Source: VXYL01 sp964348085 (GTDB taxonomy: Bacteria > Pseudomonadota > Gammaproteobacteria > Pseudomonadales > Azotimanducaceae). From it: 64,000 nucleotides of DNA. Where the stretch lies: positions 22,036-86,035 of the forward strand of contig CAYGBI010000004.1 in assembly GCA_964348085.1 (NCBI GenBank), written 5' to 3'. The notes below the pieces were generated by a model, which did not search any database, had not been told where the DNA came from, and saw only the letters and a program-made list of their open reading frames with translations. Of the stretch, positions 26,718 through 35,762 are shown in pieces (positions within the stretch are counted from its first letter, which is position 1; each line of letters starts with the position of its first letter). The translations under genes were made by a program, and so were the position numbers.

Positions 26718-28898
26718 ATGACCGAGAGAGTAGATCGCTGCGGACTGCGCGTGGCGAAGGAACTTGACGATTTCATCACTGCCGAAGCAACGCCCGGTAC
26801 GGGCGTTTCGGCGGACGACTTTTGGGCCGGGTTCGCCGCCATCGTGCGTGACCTCACGCCGCGCAACCGCGCCCTCTTGGCGAAGCGCGACGAACTGCAA
26901 GCGCGGATCGATGCTTGGCATCAGGATCGCCGCGGCCAGACGCATAACGCGACGGCGTACAAGGCGTTCTTGCGCGAGATTGGCTATCTCGTGCCCGAAG
27001 GCGGCGACTTCGAGATCGCCACCGACAACGTGGATGCCGAAATCGCCACCATCGCCGGGCCGCAGTTGGTGGTGCCGGTGATGAACGCCCGTTTCGCGTT
27101 GAACGCCGCCAATGCCCGTTGGGGCAGCCTGTACGACGCGCTGTACGGCACCGACGTGATCGCCGAGTCGCCCGGGCGGGAAAAAGGCACCAGCTACAAT
27201 CCGGCGCGTGGCGAGTTGGTGATCGAGCGGGCGGCGCGGGAACTCGACGCCATCGCGCCGCTCGCCGGCGCGAGCCATTCGGAGGTGACCGCCTACCGAA
27301 TCGTTGACGAGGATGGCTATCGCCTGCGTGCGGTCGTCGGCGAGGGCACCGCCGAGCTTGTCGATGGGGCGCAGTTCCAAGGCTTCGCCGGCGCCGCCGC
27401 CGAACCATCGGCGGTGCTGCTGCGCCACAACGGCCTGCACATCGAAATCCAAATCGACCGCGATCACGATGTGGGCGCCGTTCACCCGGCCGGGGTGAAG
27501 GATGTGCTGCTCGAATCCGCGGTGACCACCATCCAAGACTGCGAGGATTCCGTAGCGGCGGTGGATGCCGCGGACAAGACCGTCGTCTATCGCAATTGGC
27601 TGGGGCTGATGACGGGCGCCTTGGCGGAGACCTTCGAGAAGGGCGGCGAGACCGTGCATCGCACTTTGGTGGGCGACCGCAGCTACACCGCCGCCGACGG
27701 CTCTCAACTGACCTTGCCCGGCCGCAGCCTGCTGCTGGTGCGCAACGTCGGCCACTTGATGACCACCGACGCCGTGCTCGACGCCAGCGGCGACGAAGTG
27801 TTCGAGGGTATGCTCGACGCCGCCGTCACCAGCCTCTGCGCGCTGCACGACTTGCGGCGTCTCGGCAAGCACACCAACAGCCGCGCCGGCAGCGTCTATA
27901 TCGTCAAGCCGAAGATGCACGGTCCGGAAGAGACGGCGTTCACCTGCAAACTCTTCGACCGGGTGGAGGACGTGCTCGGCTTGGTGCGCCACACGTTGAA
28001 GGTGGGCGTGATGGACGAGGAGCGTCGTACCAGTCTCAACCTGCGCGAGTGCATCCGGGTGGCGCGTCGGCGCATCGTGTTCATCAATACCGGTTTCTTG
28101 GACCGCACCGGCGACGAGATCCACACCAGCATGTCGGCGGGTGCGATGGTGCGCAAAGAGCCGATGAAGCAAGAGACGTGGATCCTCGCCTACGAGGACG
28201 CGAACGTGGACGCCGGGTTGGCGACGGGCTTTCCGGGCCGAGCCCAGATCGGCAAGGGCATGTGGCCGAAACCCGATGAAATGTTGGAGATGGTCAACGC
28301 CAAGATCAACCACCCGACCGCCGGCGCGGATTGCGCTTGGGTGCCGTCGCCGACGGCGGCGACGCTGCACGCGCTGCACTATCACCAAGTGAATGTCGCC
28401 GGTCGCCAGCAGGCGCTGCGAGCCCGCGCCCGGGCCAGCGTGGACGACATCCTGACCATACCGTTGCTCGCTGGGGAGAACCTATCCACCGGCGAAGTGC
28501 AGCGCGAGCTCGACAACAACGCCCAAGGCATCTTGGGTTATGTGGTTCGTTGGGTGGATCAAGGTATCGGCTGTTCCAAAGTGCCGGACATCAACGACGT
28601 GGGCTTGATGGAAGACCGCGCCACTTGCCGCATCTCCAGTCAGCACATCGCCAACTGGCTGCATCATGGCATCGTCAGCGAAGCGCAAGTGCGCGAGACC
28701 ATGCAGCGCATGGCGGCGGTGGTGGACCGGCAGAACGCGGGCGACGAGAACTACCGCGACATGGCGCCGAACTTCGACGACAGCATCGCTTTCCAAGCGG
28801 CGTGCGATTTGGTGTTCAAGGGCCGCGAACAACCGAACGGGTATACTGAGCCGGTGCTGCACGCACGTCGCCGGCAAGCCAAGGCGCACTATGCTTGA
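26718..28898 (+). CDS. glcB: Malate synthase G
   Basis: Condenses glyoxylate with acetyl-CoA to malate. At 726 residues it has the full length of the G isoform. Visible landmarks include 'TTIQDCEDSVAAVDAADK', 'VRNVGHLMTTDAV', 'YIVKPKMHGPEETAF', 'GVMDEERRTSLNL' and 'MWPKPDEM'. GAGGAGGG at 26705-26712 sets the start at ATG 26718 rather than the upstream TTG. No isocitrate lyase or glycolate oxidase is nearby. The end overlaps the next gene's start by eight bases. Confidence 0.95.
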   Translation: MTERVDRCGLRVAKELDDFITAEATPGTGVSADDFWAGFAAIVRDLTPRNRALLAKRDELQARIDAWHQDRRGQTHNATAYKAFLREIGYLVPEGGDFEIATDNVDAEIATIAGPQLVVPVMNARFALNAANARWGSLYDALYGTDVIAESPGREKGTSYNPARGELVIERAARELDAIAPLAGASHSEVTAYRIVDEDGYRLRAVVGEGTAELVDGAQFQGFAGAAAEPSAVLLRHNGLHIEIQIDRDHDVGAVHPAGVKDVLLESAVTTIQDCEDSVAAVDAADKTVVYRNWLGLMTGALAETFEKGGETVHRTLVGDRSYTAADGSQLTLPGRSLLLVRNVGHLMTTDAVLDASGDEVFEGMLDAAVTSLCALHDLRRLGKHTNSRAGSVYIVKPKMHGPEETAFTCKLFDRVEDVLGLVRHTLKVGVMDEERRTSLNLRECIRVARRRIVFINTGFLDRTGDEIHTSMSAGAMVRKEPMKQETWILAYEDANVDAGLATGFPGRAQIGKGMWPKPDEMLEMVNAKINHPTAGADCAWVPSPTAATLHALHYHQVNVAGRQQALRARARASVDDILTIPLLAGENLSTGEVQRELDNNAQGILGYVVRWVDQGIGCSKVPDINDVGLMEDRATCRISSQHIANWLHHGIVSEAQVRETMQRMAAVVDRQNAGDENYRDMAPNFDDSIAFQAACDLVFKGREQPNGYTEPVLHARRRQAKAHYA

Positions 28899-30120
28899 AA
28901 TACGGGACTACGACCACGAGCGCGATTTCAGCGCCGTCAGGCGCATCCATTTCGAGGTCGGCTGGATTTCCGACGCCGCGGAGGCCAAAGCGTTCAAGCG
29001 CCTAGTGCCCCACCTCACGGGCGTCGTCATACCGATCAATGGCGACGCGGAGTGCGCCGTGTTCACCTGCCGCGGCGCCATGCGCCATCTGCAAGAGGAT
29101 GTGGACATGCTGGCGGTGCTGGCGGTCACCACGAGCCATGTCGCCCGCAAGCTCGGCGCGGCCAAGGTGCTCACCGCGCACTCGCTTGCCGAAGGAGCGC
29201 AGGCCGGTGCCGAGGTGGCGGCGCTCGGCATGTTCGACCAAGGGTTCTACGACCGTCTCGGGTTCGGTACCGGCAGCTACGCTCGCCGGCTCAAGTTCGA
29301 CCCGGCGACGCTGACCGTCAAGCAGCGCTTCCGGCCGCCGAAACGCATCGGCAAGAAGCAGTGGCGGGAAGTCCACGGGGCGCTCCACGGGCGTCGGCGC
29401 GGCCACGGCGGCTGCGTGCTCGACGTGCCGGAGATCTTGCGCGACGATCTGGCGATTCCGAGCACTTTCTGCCTCGGCTATTACGACGGTCCTAGAGGCA
29501 CGCTGTCGCACTTCATTTGGGGCGAAGCCAAGGACGAACACGGGCCGTACCACATTTACCGCTATGCGTACCAAACACCGGAGCAGCTCTTCGAGTTGCT
29601 GGCGCTCATCAAGTCCTTAGGCGACCAAGTGTCGTCGGTCACCATGCAGGAACCGCCGGAAATCCAGATGCAGGACCTGCTCAGACAACCGTTCAGGAAC
29701 CGCGGCTTGACCGCCGGCGCCAGAAACGCCGCGACACACGAGACCAGCGCGTATTGGCAGGCGCGCATCTTGGATTTGAGCAAGTGTCTGGCGAAGACGC
29801 GCCTCGACGCCGAGTCGGTGACCTTCAACTTGCGGCTCACCGATCCGGTCACGGAGAGTCTCGGCGACCAGCACGATTGGCGGGGCGTCGCCGGCGACTA
29901 CGTGGTGACGCTCGGCCAAGAGTCCAACGCCGAACCCGGCGCGTCGGCCAAGCTGCCCACATTACGCGCCTCCGTCGGCGCGTTCAGTCGCATGTGGCTC
30001 GGTGTGCGTAGCGCATCGAGCTTGGCGCTTACCGACGACTTGCGTGGCGACGGGGCGTTGCTGGTCGACTTGGACCGGGCGCTGCGTCTGCCCTCGCCGC
30101 ACTTTGGCTGGGACTTCTAG
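28891..30120 (+). CDS. Eis-like GNAT acetyltransferase with C-terminal SCP2-like domain
   Basis: A 409-residue protein with the three-part layout of Eis-family enzymes: an N-terminal GNAT domain with the acetyl-CoA region around 'LAVTTSHVARKLGAAKVL' and 'GFYDRLGFGTGSYARRL', a second GNAT-like domain, and a C-terminal sterol-carrier-like domain ('SVTFNLRLTDPVTESLG'). Mycobacterial Eis acetylates amines, including aminoglycosides; the natural substrate here is unknown. It overlaps the end of glcB by eight bases, suggesting coupling. Confidence 0.75.
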   Translation: MLEIRDYDHERDFSAVRRIHFEVGWISDAAEAKAFKRLVPHLTGVVIPINGDAECAVFTCRGAMRHLQEDVDMLAVLAVTTSHVARKLGAAKVLTAHSLAEGAQAGAEVAALGMFDQGFYDRLGFGTGSYARRLKFDPATLTVKQRFRPPKRIGKKQWREVHGALHGRRRGHGGCVLDVPEILRDDLAIPSTFCLGYYDGPRGTLSHFIWGEAKDEHGPYHIYRYAYQTPEQLFELLALIKSLGDQVSSVTMQEPPEIQMQDLLRQPFRNRGLTAGARNAATHETSAYWQARILDLSKCLAKTRLDAESVTFNLRLTDPVTESLGDQHDWRGVAGDYVVTLGQESNAEPGASAKLPTLRASVGAFSRMWLGVRSASSLALTDDLRGDGALLVDLDRALRLPSPHFGWDF

Positions 30121-30154
30121 CGGCCCGCTATTCTCGGCGGCGGCTTGACGCGCA

Positions 30155-30877
30155 CTACCACTTCTCGCCGAACGGTCGAATGGTCACGTCGAAGGTCCAC
30201 GCGCTCTTCGGCTGGTGCGCCAAGTGCCACACTTCGCCGGCGATGTCGTCCGGCTTGCAGAAGAACTCGTCCGGCGCCTCCGGCGAGCGTTGCCGCGTCC
30301 AACGCAAGTCGATGACGGCGTCGATGGCGACGTAGGCGACATGTACGCCCTTCGGCCCCAAGGTGCGCGCCATGGACTCCGCCAAGATGCGCTGCGCCGC
30401 CTTGGTGGGCGCGAAGCCGGCGAACGTGGGCTTGCCGCGGTAAGCGGCGGTGTTGCCGGTGCAAACGATGCTGCCGGAACCGCGCTCGACCATCGCCGGC
30501 GTGACCAACTGGCCGAGACGCAGCAACGCCAAGGTGTTGACGGCGAAGTTGCGTTCGAGCACGGCCGGTTCGATGTCCGTGAACTCGCCGAACGCGCCGC
30601 CGACGGCGTTGTGTACCACCACTCGCGGTGCGCCGAGCTTGGCGGTTACTTCGGCGACGGTCGCATGTAGCGCGTCGCCGTCGGTTACGTCGCAAGGGAA
30701 GGCGTGGGCGCCCGATACTTCGGCTTCAAGCTTGCCGAGACGCTCGGCGTTGCGCGCCAGCATGGCCACTTGATAGCCCCCGGCGGCGAAGCGCCGCGTG
30801 ATGGCGGCACCGGTGCCCCAGCCGACGCCGGTGACTAGGCACGCCTTGGGGGCGTTGGTTTTCGAGTTGTCGCTCAT
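30155..30877 (-). CDS. SDR family protein lacking the catalytic tyrosine
   Basis: A 240-residue Rossmann-fold protein of the short-chain dehydrogenase/reductase family. The cofactor loop 'LVTGVGWGTGAAI' fits TGxxxGxG and 'VVHNAVGGAFGEF' is in the NNAG position. The active-site block reads 'FAPTKAAQR', with Phe where the catalytic Tyr of YxxxK should be, and the usual Ser is in 'CTGNTAAY', replaced by Thr/Asn. The Lys is kept. It may bind NAD(P) without classical dehydrogenase chemistry, or use a different mechanism. Convergent with the Eis-like gene. Confidence 0.82.
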   Translation of the reverse strand: MSDNSKTNAPKACLVTGVGWGTGAAITRRFAAGGYQVAMLARNAERLGKLEAEVSGAHAFPCDVTDGDALHATVAEVTAKLGAPRVVVHNAVGGAFGEFTDIEPAVLERNFAVNTLALLRLGQLVTPAMVERGSGSIVCTGNTAAYRGKPTFAGFAPTKAAQRILAESMARTLGPKGVHVAYVAIDAVIDLRWTRQRSPEAPDEFFCKPDDIAGEVWHLAHQPKSAWTFDVTIRPFGEKW

Positions 30878-30990
30878 GGCGGTTTCTCCATCCGTGTTCT
30901 ACACAGTTTGATCGAGTCGGCGGACGACTGGCAGCGGCGGTTTCTATTTCGCTTACCATGTGAGCGTATTCGATGACAGCGAGGTGAGTA

Positions 30991-31626
30991 GTGACCGCAG
31001 AAATGGGCATCTTCGAGACCATGTACAACTGCCGTGCCATGCGGCGGTTGAAGCCGGACGCCGTGCCGGAGGACATGCTGCTGAAACTGATCGACGCGGG
31101 CAATCAAGGGCCGACCGGCTCCAACGCCCAAGGCGTGCGTTGGATCGTCATCCGTGATCGTGCGCAGCGCGAGAAACTGGCGGCGCTGAACAAGGCCGCG
31201 GTAACCCGCTACGCCGCGCCGGATTCCGGCCGCGCCGCCGCGTTGCCGCATCAAGACGCCGACAAGCGACGCCGCATGTTGGCGGCCGTGCTTTGGCAGG
31301 CGGAGCACATGCAGGACATCCCCGCGCTCTTCATCGCCTGCTACCAGTTCGACCGACCCGTGGCCGGCGGCCAAGCCGCGACGGGTGCCGGCGGCTCGGT
31401 CTGGCCGGCGGTGCAGAACCTGTTGCTCGCGGCACGGGCGTTGGGCCTGGGCGCAGCGCCGACCACTCTGGGGCTTGCCAACCGTGCTGCCGCTCGCGAA
31501 GTGCTCGCCTTGCCGGACGATATGGAAGCCTACTGCCTCATCCCCGTGGGCTATCCGATGGGCAAGTTCGGGCCGGTAACCCGCCTACCGGTAGCCGAAA
31601 CCATGCGTTGGGACGCTTGGCAGTAG
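30991..31626 (+). CDS. Nitroreductase family protein
   Basis: A 211-residue FMN-dependent nitroreductase. 'ETMYNCRAMRRLKPDAVPEDML' holds the FMN phosphate-binding arginines, 'GPTGSNAQGVRWIVIRD' is the second block, and 'WPAVQNLLLAARALGLGA' with 'PVGYPMGKFGPV' completes the fold. The GTG start at 30991 is preceded by GAGGTGAG. Substrates of this family range from nitroaromatics to flavins and enones; none can be chosen. Confidence 0.87.
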   Translation: MTAEMGIFETMYNCRAMRRLKPDAVPEDMLLKLIDAGNQGPTGSNAQGVRWIVIRDRAQREKLAALNKAAVTRYAAPDSGRAAALPHQDADKRRRMLAAVLWQAEHMQDIPALFIACYQFDRPVAGGQAATGAGGSVWPAVQNLLLAARALGLGAAPTTLGLANRAAAREVLALPDDMEAYCLIPVGYPMGKFGPVTRLPVAETMRWDAWQ

Positions 31627-31635
31627 CCTCGCCCG

Positions 31636-32391
31636 CTAGCCGCGCACGGCCGCGAGGCCGCTGCGGATGCCTTCGCTCGCCCAGCCGCCCCAAGGCAGCG
31701 TGAAGAAGCGGAACCCCTTGGCCACCAGTTCGCTGGGCTCGATCCCCGGCGGCACGAAGAACATGCCCGCTGCGGCGCCGGCGGCCTGACAAGCCGCGCC
31801 GATCTTGTCCAGCGCTGCGTGGTATTTGGGATTGGTGTAGTCCAAGGGCACGTCGAGGTTGATCGAGAGGTCGGATGGCCCGACCAACAGCACGTCGATC
31901 CCGGCGCCTAGAATGCCGTCGATGCTGTCGAGCGCTTGTTGGGTTTCGATCATCGGGATGATGAGCAGTTGCTCGTTCACCGCGTCCATGTACTCGCGGT
32001 AGCTGTCGAACTTGCCCCATTCGCCTCTCATGCCGGCGGAGCTGCGCACGCCGTCAAAGGGATATTTGCACCACTGCACCATGTCGTGCGCCTCTTCCTT
32101 GGTATTCACCATCGGCACGACGATGCCCTTGGCGCCGATGTCGAGGGCGTAGCAAATCTGATCCGGTCGCAAGTCGCCGACGCGAACGATGGGGATGGCG
32201 TCGGCGCCGCGCATGGCCGCTAGCGGGCGTTGCAGCCCTTTGATCGTATCCGTCGAGTGCTGGGTGTCGAAGAGCAGAAAGTCGAACCCGGAGTTGGCTA
32301 GGAAACGCGTGTCGCTGGTCGCGCTGGCGGTAGTACCAATCGCCGTTTCCCCGGCGTTCAGCATGTCTTTGACTCGATTCATGTTGGGCAA
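31636..32391 (-). CDS. HpcH/HpaI aldolase family protein
   Basis: A 251-residue class II pyruvate aldolase of the HpaI type, which cleaves or forms 4-hydroxy-2-oxoacids with a divalent metal. Visible are 'FDFLLFDTQHS', 'PIVRVGD' (active-site Arg), the metal Glu in 'IPMIETQQALDSID' and Asp in 'LLVGPSDLSINL'. GGAGGG precedes the ATG. It is convergent with the nitroreductase, with nine bases between stops. Confidence 0.88.
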   Translation of the reverse strand: MPNMNRVKDMLNAGETAIGTTASATSDTRFLANSGFDFLLFDTQHSTDTIKGLQRPLAAMRGADAIPIVRVGDLRPDQICYALDIGAKGIVVPMVNTKEEAHDMVQWCKYPFDGVRSSAGMRGEWGKFDSYREYMDAVNEQLLIIPMIETQQALDSIDGILGAGIDVLLVGPSDLSINLDVPLDYTNPKYHAALDKIGAACQAAGAAAGMFFVPPGIEPSELVAKGFRFFTLPWGGWASEGIRSGLAAVRG

Positions 32392-32643
32392 TCCCTCCTA
32401 AAGATCGGGCAAAGCTAAGCTAAGCGGGGGTAAAGTGCTAGCGGCATAGCGCGGGCGGGGAACTGTCCCTGAAGTTCGGAGTTTCAAAAAGCGATTGCTG
32501 CACTCCTCCCATGAACGTTGGTCGGACGGTCTGTTCGCTTGCCACCGTAGCCAGAATCTCGTCCATGTCCTTTGTCAAAACGCTGCGCCCGCCTTCCCCG
32601 CATCATGGGTTCTTTCCGCTCCGTGAGTCGAACGAAGTACGGA
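32392..32643. other. Gap between HpaI aldolase and broken antitoxin gene
   Basis: About 250 bases with no convincing gene. On the minus strand a 42-codon frame (32438-32566, starting MDEILATV) is open and reads like protein, but no family is recognised and no ribosome-binding site is clear. It could be a remnant of the toxin-antitoxin neighbourhood. Confidence 0.3.
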
Positions 32644-33053
32644 TCAGGCGCGCAATTTCGCCTGCGCCAATAGCCGAAGATACCGGTCGTGCCTGTGCGA
32701 CTGGATCCCCGCGCCGGTCTCCCACCGACGCAACGTGGCCTCGCCGAGCCCGGTCATCGCCGCGAAAGCCGCCGGGTTATGCCCTGACGTTTTCGGATAT
32801 CGCGAATCTCCCGGGGCGCCAGCACGCCTAGGTGCCGACACACCGCCTCGTGCTTCAACCGCGCCCCTTCCTCGTCGAGGAATCTGAATCCGCACTCCGT
32901 GCAGAGCCGAACCGGCAGCTCCACGGCAAGGTCCACTGCGTCCCGCCCGTAACGGAACACATGCCGATGCAGTTCCGTTGTCGCAGCACCGTTGCAGTCT
33001 GGACATCGGCCCACTTCATCGACGTCGATCATGTTCCTCACGCCACTTTCCAT
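32644..33053 (-). pseudogene. MqsA/YgiT-type zinc-finger antitoxin, frameshifted
   Basis: The N-terminal part is a YgiT-type zinc finger: 'GRCPDCNGAA' and 'RLCTECGFRFLDEEG' give two CxxC pairs, followed by 'LAPREIRDIRKRQG', the start of the Xre-type helix-turn-helix. The rest of that domain, 'NPAAFAAMTGLGEATLRRWETG' through 'NHDRYLRLL'-like 'RHDRYLRLLAQ', is encoded in another frame. Rejoining the parts needs one extra base (or two fewer) near 32775-32790. Each piece alone ends prematurely. No toxin gene of the MqsR or DUF4258 kind is visible on either side. It could be true decay or a base error. Confidence 0.75.
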
Positions 33054-33268
33054 CTGTTAACTCCATCTGCGAAGACGCGCTGCGCGTCAACTGCCGCAAG
33101 CCCTTATCGCCCTTTTCCGCCTCCACGGCTACACCACCAAGACCGAGTGCTGCTACGCTATAGACCGATGGCCGAGCATACGCACGACATTTCTTGCCGA
33201 GACGAGGTTCGCCCAGTACGCCGCCGAATCCGACAGGGTCTCTAGGAAGCGGCGGTAAAAGTAAACGC

Positions 33269-33628
33269 ATGATGCAACTTGACGGCGAGTGGGAGAACCA
33301 GAACGGCTCCGTGTTGCGCATCGGCACGGTAGTGGACGGTGCCTTCACCGGCACGTTCGTATCCGCCAAGGGGCGGGCGGCGCGGGACCGTCACTATCCT
33401 GTGCATGGCGTCGTCAATGGTGACCTCGTGGCCTTTGTCGTCGACTTCAACGACGCCGAGGCGAACCTGCACGCTATATCGAGCTTCTCTGGTCGCTTGC
33501 AGGGAGACGTGTTGCATACCGTCTGGGTGCTTGCGCGTGCGTTCGAGGACGCCGAGTTCAGCAAGCCGACGCAACCGTGGAATAGCTTCTTGGTCAACTC
33601 GGATCGCTTCGTCAGAATCAGCGACTGA
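33269..33628 (+). CDS. Avidin/streptavidin family protein
   Basis: A 119-residue protein that matches the avidin eight-stranded barrel from end to end. Biotin-contact positions kept relative to streptavidin are the Asn and Ser in 'WENQNGS', the Ser in 'TGTFVSAKG', the Trp in 'HTVWVLA', the Trp in 'QPWNSF' and the Asp in 'VNSDRF'. Changed are Tyr43 to Phe and the Trp79 position to Phe ('VVDF'), with 'AISSFSG' for SATTWSG. No signal peptide is evident from the ATG at 33269, unlike streptavidin; an upstream TTG extension (33194) is possible but reads as noise. Stand-alone gene in an accessory patch. Biotin binding is likely but not certain. Confidence 0.8.
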   Translation: MMQLDGEWENQNGSVLRIGTVVDGAFTGTFVSAKGRAARDRHYPVHGVVNGDLVAFVVDFNDAEANLHAISSFSGRLQGDVLHTVWVLARAFEDAEFSKPTQPWNSFLVNSDRFVRISD

Positions 33629-33636
33629 CGCCGCTG

Positions 33637-35757
33637 CTAGGCGATGCGAGGGGCCGCCAGCGTGCGCTTGAGGAAGTCCACGATGCAGCGGTAGCGGTGA
33701 ATCGCGACGCTTGGTTCCTGCAGTCCGTGCTTGGCTCCCGGATAGGTCATCAACTCGAATGGCTTGCCGGCGTCCTGCAATGCCCGCATGAGCGCCGTCG
33801 AGTGCGTGAACAACACGTTGTCGTCCGCCATGCCGTGCATCAGGAGCAGCGGGGCGCGGATGTCCTGTGCCAGCGGCAAAACGCTGCTGGCTTGGTAGCC
33901 GGCGGGGTTGCCGGCCGGCGTGCCCAAATAGCGTTCCGTGTAGTGCGTGTCGTAGAGTTCCCAGCGGGTCACCGGGGCGACGCTGACGCCGGCGGCGAAC
34001 ACATCGCTTTGCGCCAAACACATAAGCGTCATGTAGCCGCCGTAGGAGTGGCCGAAGACGCCGATGCGTTCGGCGTCCACCCACGCCAATCGGCGTAGGA
34101 AGCGAACGCCGGCGAGTTGGTCCTGCACTTCGACGTGGCCAAGGCAGCCGTGAATGGCATCCTCGAACGCCTTCGCGCGGTTGGCGCCGCCTCGGTTGTC
34201 GAGTTCGAACACCCCGAAGCCGGATTGCGCGAGTAGCTGCAGCGTCAGCGGCGGAAATTCGCGGCGCACGCGCTGCACGCCGGGGCCGCCGTAAACATGC
34301 ACGACAACCGGGTAGCGACGCTCGGCTACGAACGGCGAGGGTTTGGTCAGTCGGTAGTGCAGCGTCTCGCCGTCGTGTTCGATGCTGCCGTGGGTGGACG
34401 GCGCGTGCGCGGCCAAGTACGGATGGTAAGGATGCTGCGGCGTGATGGCGCCGCCGGCGAGCGTTCGATTCGCGCCGACCACGTGCAGCGCCGGCGGGCT
34501 GTCGGGCGTGGCGCGAATAGCCAGAGCGACGTCGGCCTCGGTGTTGACGACGCCCTCGTGCCAACCGGCGCCGCCGGTGAGTTGCCGGCAGGACGAGCCG
34601 TCGCCGGTCAGGTCCACCATATATAGGTGCTGCATGGTCGGGTCGTCGCGCCAACCCATTAGCCAAGCGGCCTCGTTGGTCGCAGCGAGGATGCGGTTGA
34701 CCCTTCCCAAACCCGTGTGCAGTGCTTGGCACTCGCCAGTGGGGCGGTACGCGTAGAGTTGCGCCGATCCGCTGCGCTCCGAGACCCACAGCAAGCGTCC
34801 GTCGTCCAAGAGGGTCAGGTTGTCGTGTAGGTTGATCCACGTGGCCGACGTTTCCGTGAGCACATCGCGAAAGGCGCGGTCTCGATAGCTACGAAGCGCG
34901 AGTCGCCGTTGGCATCGGGACTGCGCCTGCACATAGAGTGCGCCGTCCGGCGCGAACTGCACTCTCGCCAGATAGTCGTCCGCGGCGAGTGACCAATCCA
35001 GCCAAGTGGTCTCGCCGCTTGTCACATCCACCAGCCCAAGGCGTACCTCGGCGTTTTCGGCGCCGGCGAAGGGGTAGCGGGTGGCGATGATGTCGATGCG
35101 GTCCGCTTCGATTTCGTGCCGATGCGTCTCGGCGACTGGCGCGGTATCGACCCTAGTGAAGGCGAGGACGCGCTCGTCCGGCGACCACCAGTGACCCTCG
35201 AAGCGATGCATTTCCTCTTGCGCGATGAACTCCGGCAGACCGTTGGTCACGGTGCCGCCGCCGTCGTGGGTCAGGCGCGTTTCTTCGCCGTCGGCGAGGG
35301 AGAAGCTGTAGAGGTCGCCGCTCCTCATGTAGCTCAGATGGTTGCCTTCGGGCGAAAAGTGGATGCCCGCCTGCCGAGTGCCGCTAGGCGTCAACTCGCG
35401 CAACGTCCCATCGGCCACGCGCAGGAGAAAAGCGGCGCCGTTGGCGGGAATTAGGATTTCGTCGTTTTGCGGATGCCACGCATAGGCGGTGACGCCGCCG
35501 GCGAATAGCCGCCGTCGCTCCCGTTCCGCCTTCTCTTCCGCCGTCGTCGTGCGTTGGAACGCCGCTTCATTGCCGGTGAGCAAGCGACGGCGTTCGCCGG
35601 TTGCCACCTCGGCGAGCCAAAGTTCGAGCCGCTCGCGATTGTCCTTCGCCGGTTGCAGGAAGCTCGCGAACTTGCCGCTTGGCGACAGCTTGACTTGGCT
35701 CGGCGTCGGGCCGGTGAGCGGCGTTGGGCTGAACAATGCCTCGGGCGTCAACCGCAT
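33637..35757 (-). CDS. S9 family prolyl oligopeptidase, DPP-IV-like
   Basis: A 706-residue serine peptidase that would remove X-Pro/X-Ala dipeptides. The N-terminal beta-propeller (about 40-440) includes 'EFIAQEEMHRFEGHWWSPD', which carries the Glu pair that holds the substrate N-terminus in DPP-IV. The alpha/beta-hydrolase domain has 'GHSYGGYM' (Ser near 570), 'HGMADDNV' (Asp near 643) and 'GAKHGL' (His near 675). No signal peptide is seen, so it is probably cytoplasmic. The next gene upstream on this strand is a prolidase, five bases away, giving a proline-peptide degradation pair. Confidence 0.92.
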   Translation of the reverse strand: MRLTPEALFSPTPLTGPTPSQVKLSPSGKFASFLQPAKDNRERLELWLAEVATGERRRLLTGNEAAFQRTTTAEEKAERERRRLFAGGVTAYAWHPQNDEILIPANGAAFLLRVADGTLRELTPSGTRQAGIHFSPEGNHLSYMRSGDLYSFSLADGEETRLTHDGGGTVTNGLPEFIAQEEMHRFEGHWWSPDERVLAFTRVDTAPVAETHRHEIEADRIDIIATRYPFAGAENAEVRLGLVDVTSGETTWLDWSLAADDYLARVQFAPDGALYVQAQSRCQRRLALRSYRDRAFRDVLTETSATWINLHDNLTLLDDGRLLWVSERSGSAQLYAYRPTGECQALHTGLGRVNRILAATNEAAWLMGWRDDPTMQHLYMVDLTGDGSSCRQLTGGAGWHEGVVNTEADVALAIRATPDSPPALHVVGANRTLAGGAITPQHPYHPYLAAHAPSTHGSIEHDGETLHYRLTKPSPFVAERRYPVVVHVYGGPGVQRVRREFPPLTLQLLAQSGFGVFELDNRGGANRAKAFEDAIHGCLGHVEVQDQLAGVRFLRRLAWVDAERIGVFGHSYGGYMTLMCLAQSDVFAAGVSVAPVTRWELYDTHYTERYLGTPAGNPAGYQASSVLPLAQDIRAPLLLMHGMADDNVLFTHSTALMRALQDAGKPFELMTYPGAKHGLQEPSVAIHRYRCIVDFLKRTLAAPRIA

Positions 35758-35762
35758 GGCGC

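Noticed and set aside
32754..33006. Programmed -1 frameshift in the MqsA-like gene
   Set aside because: No X-XXY-YYZ slippery heptamer in the right frame is visible at the break, and such antitoxins are not known to use frameshifting.
33054..33268. Toxin gene partnered with the MqsA-like antitoxin
   Set aside because: All frames on both strands were read; none shows MqsR, HigB or DUF4258 features.
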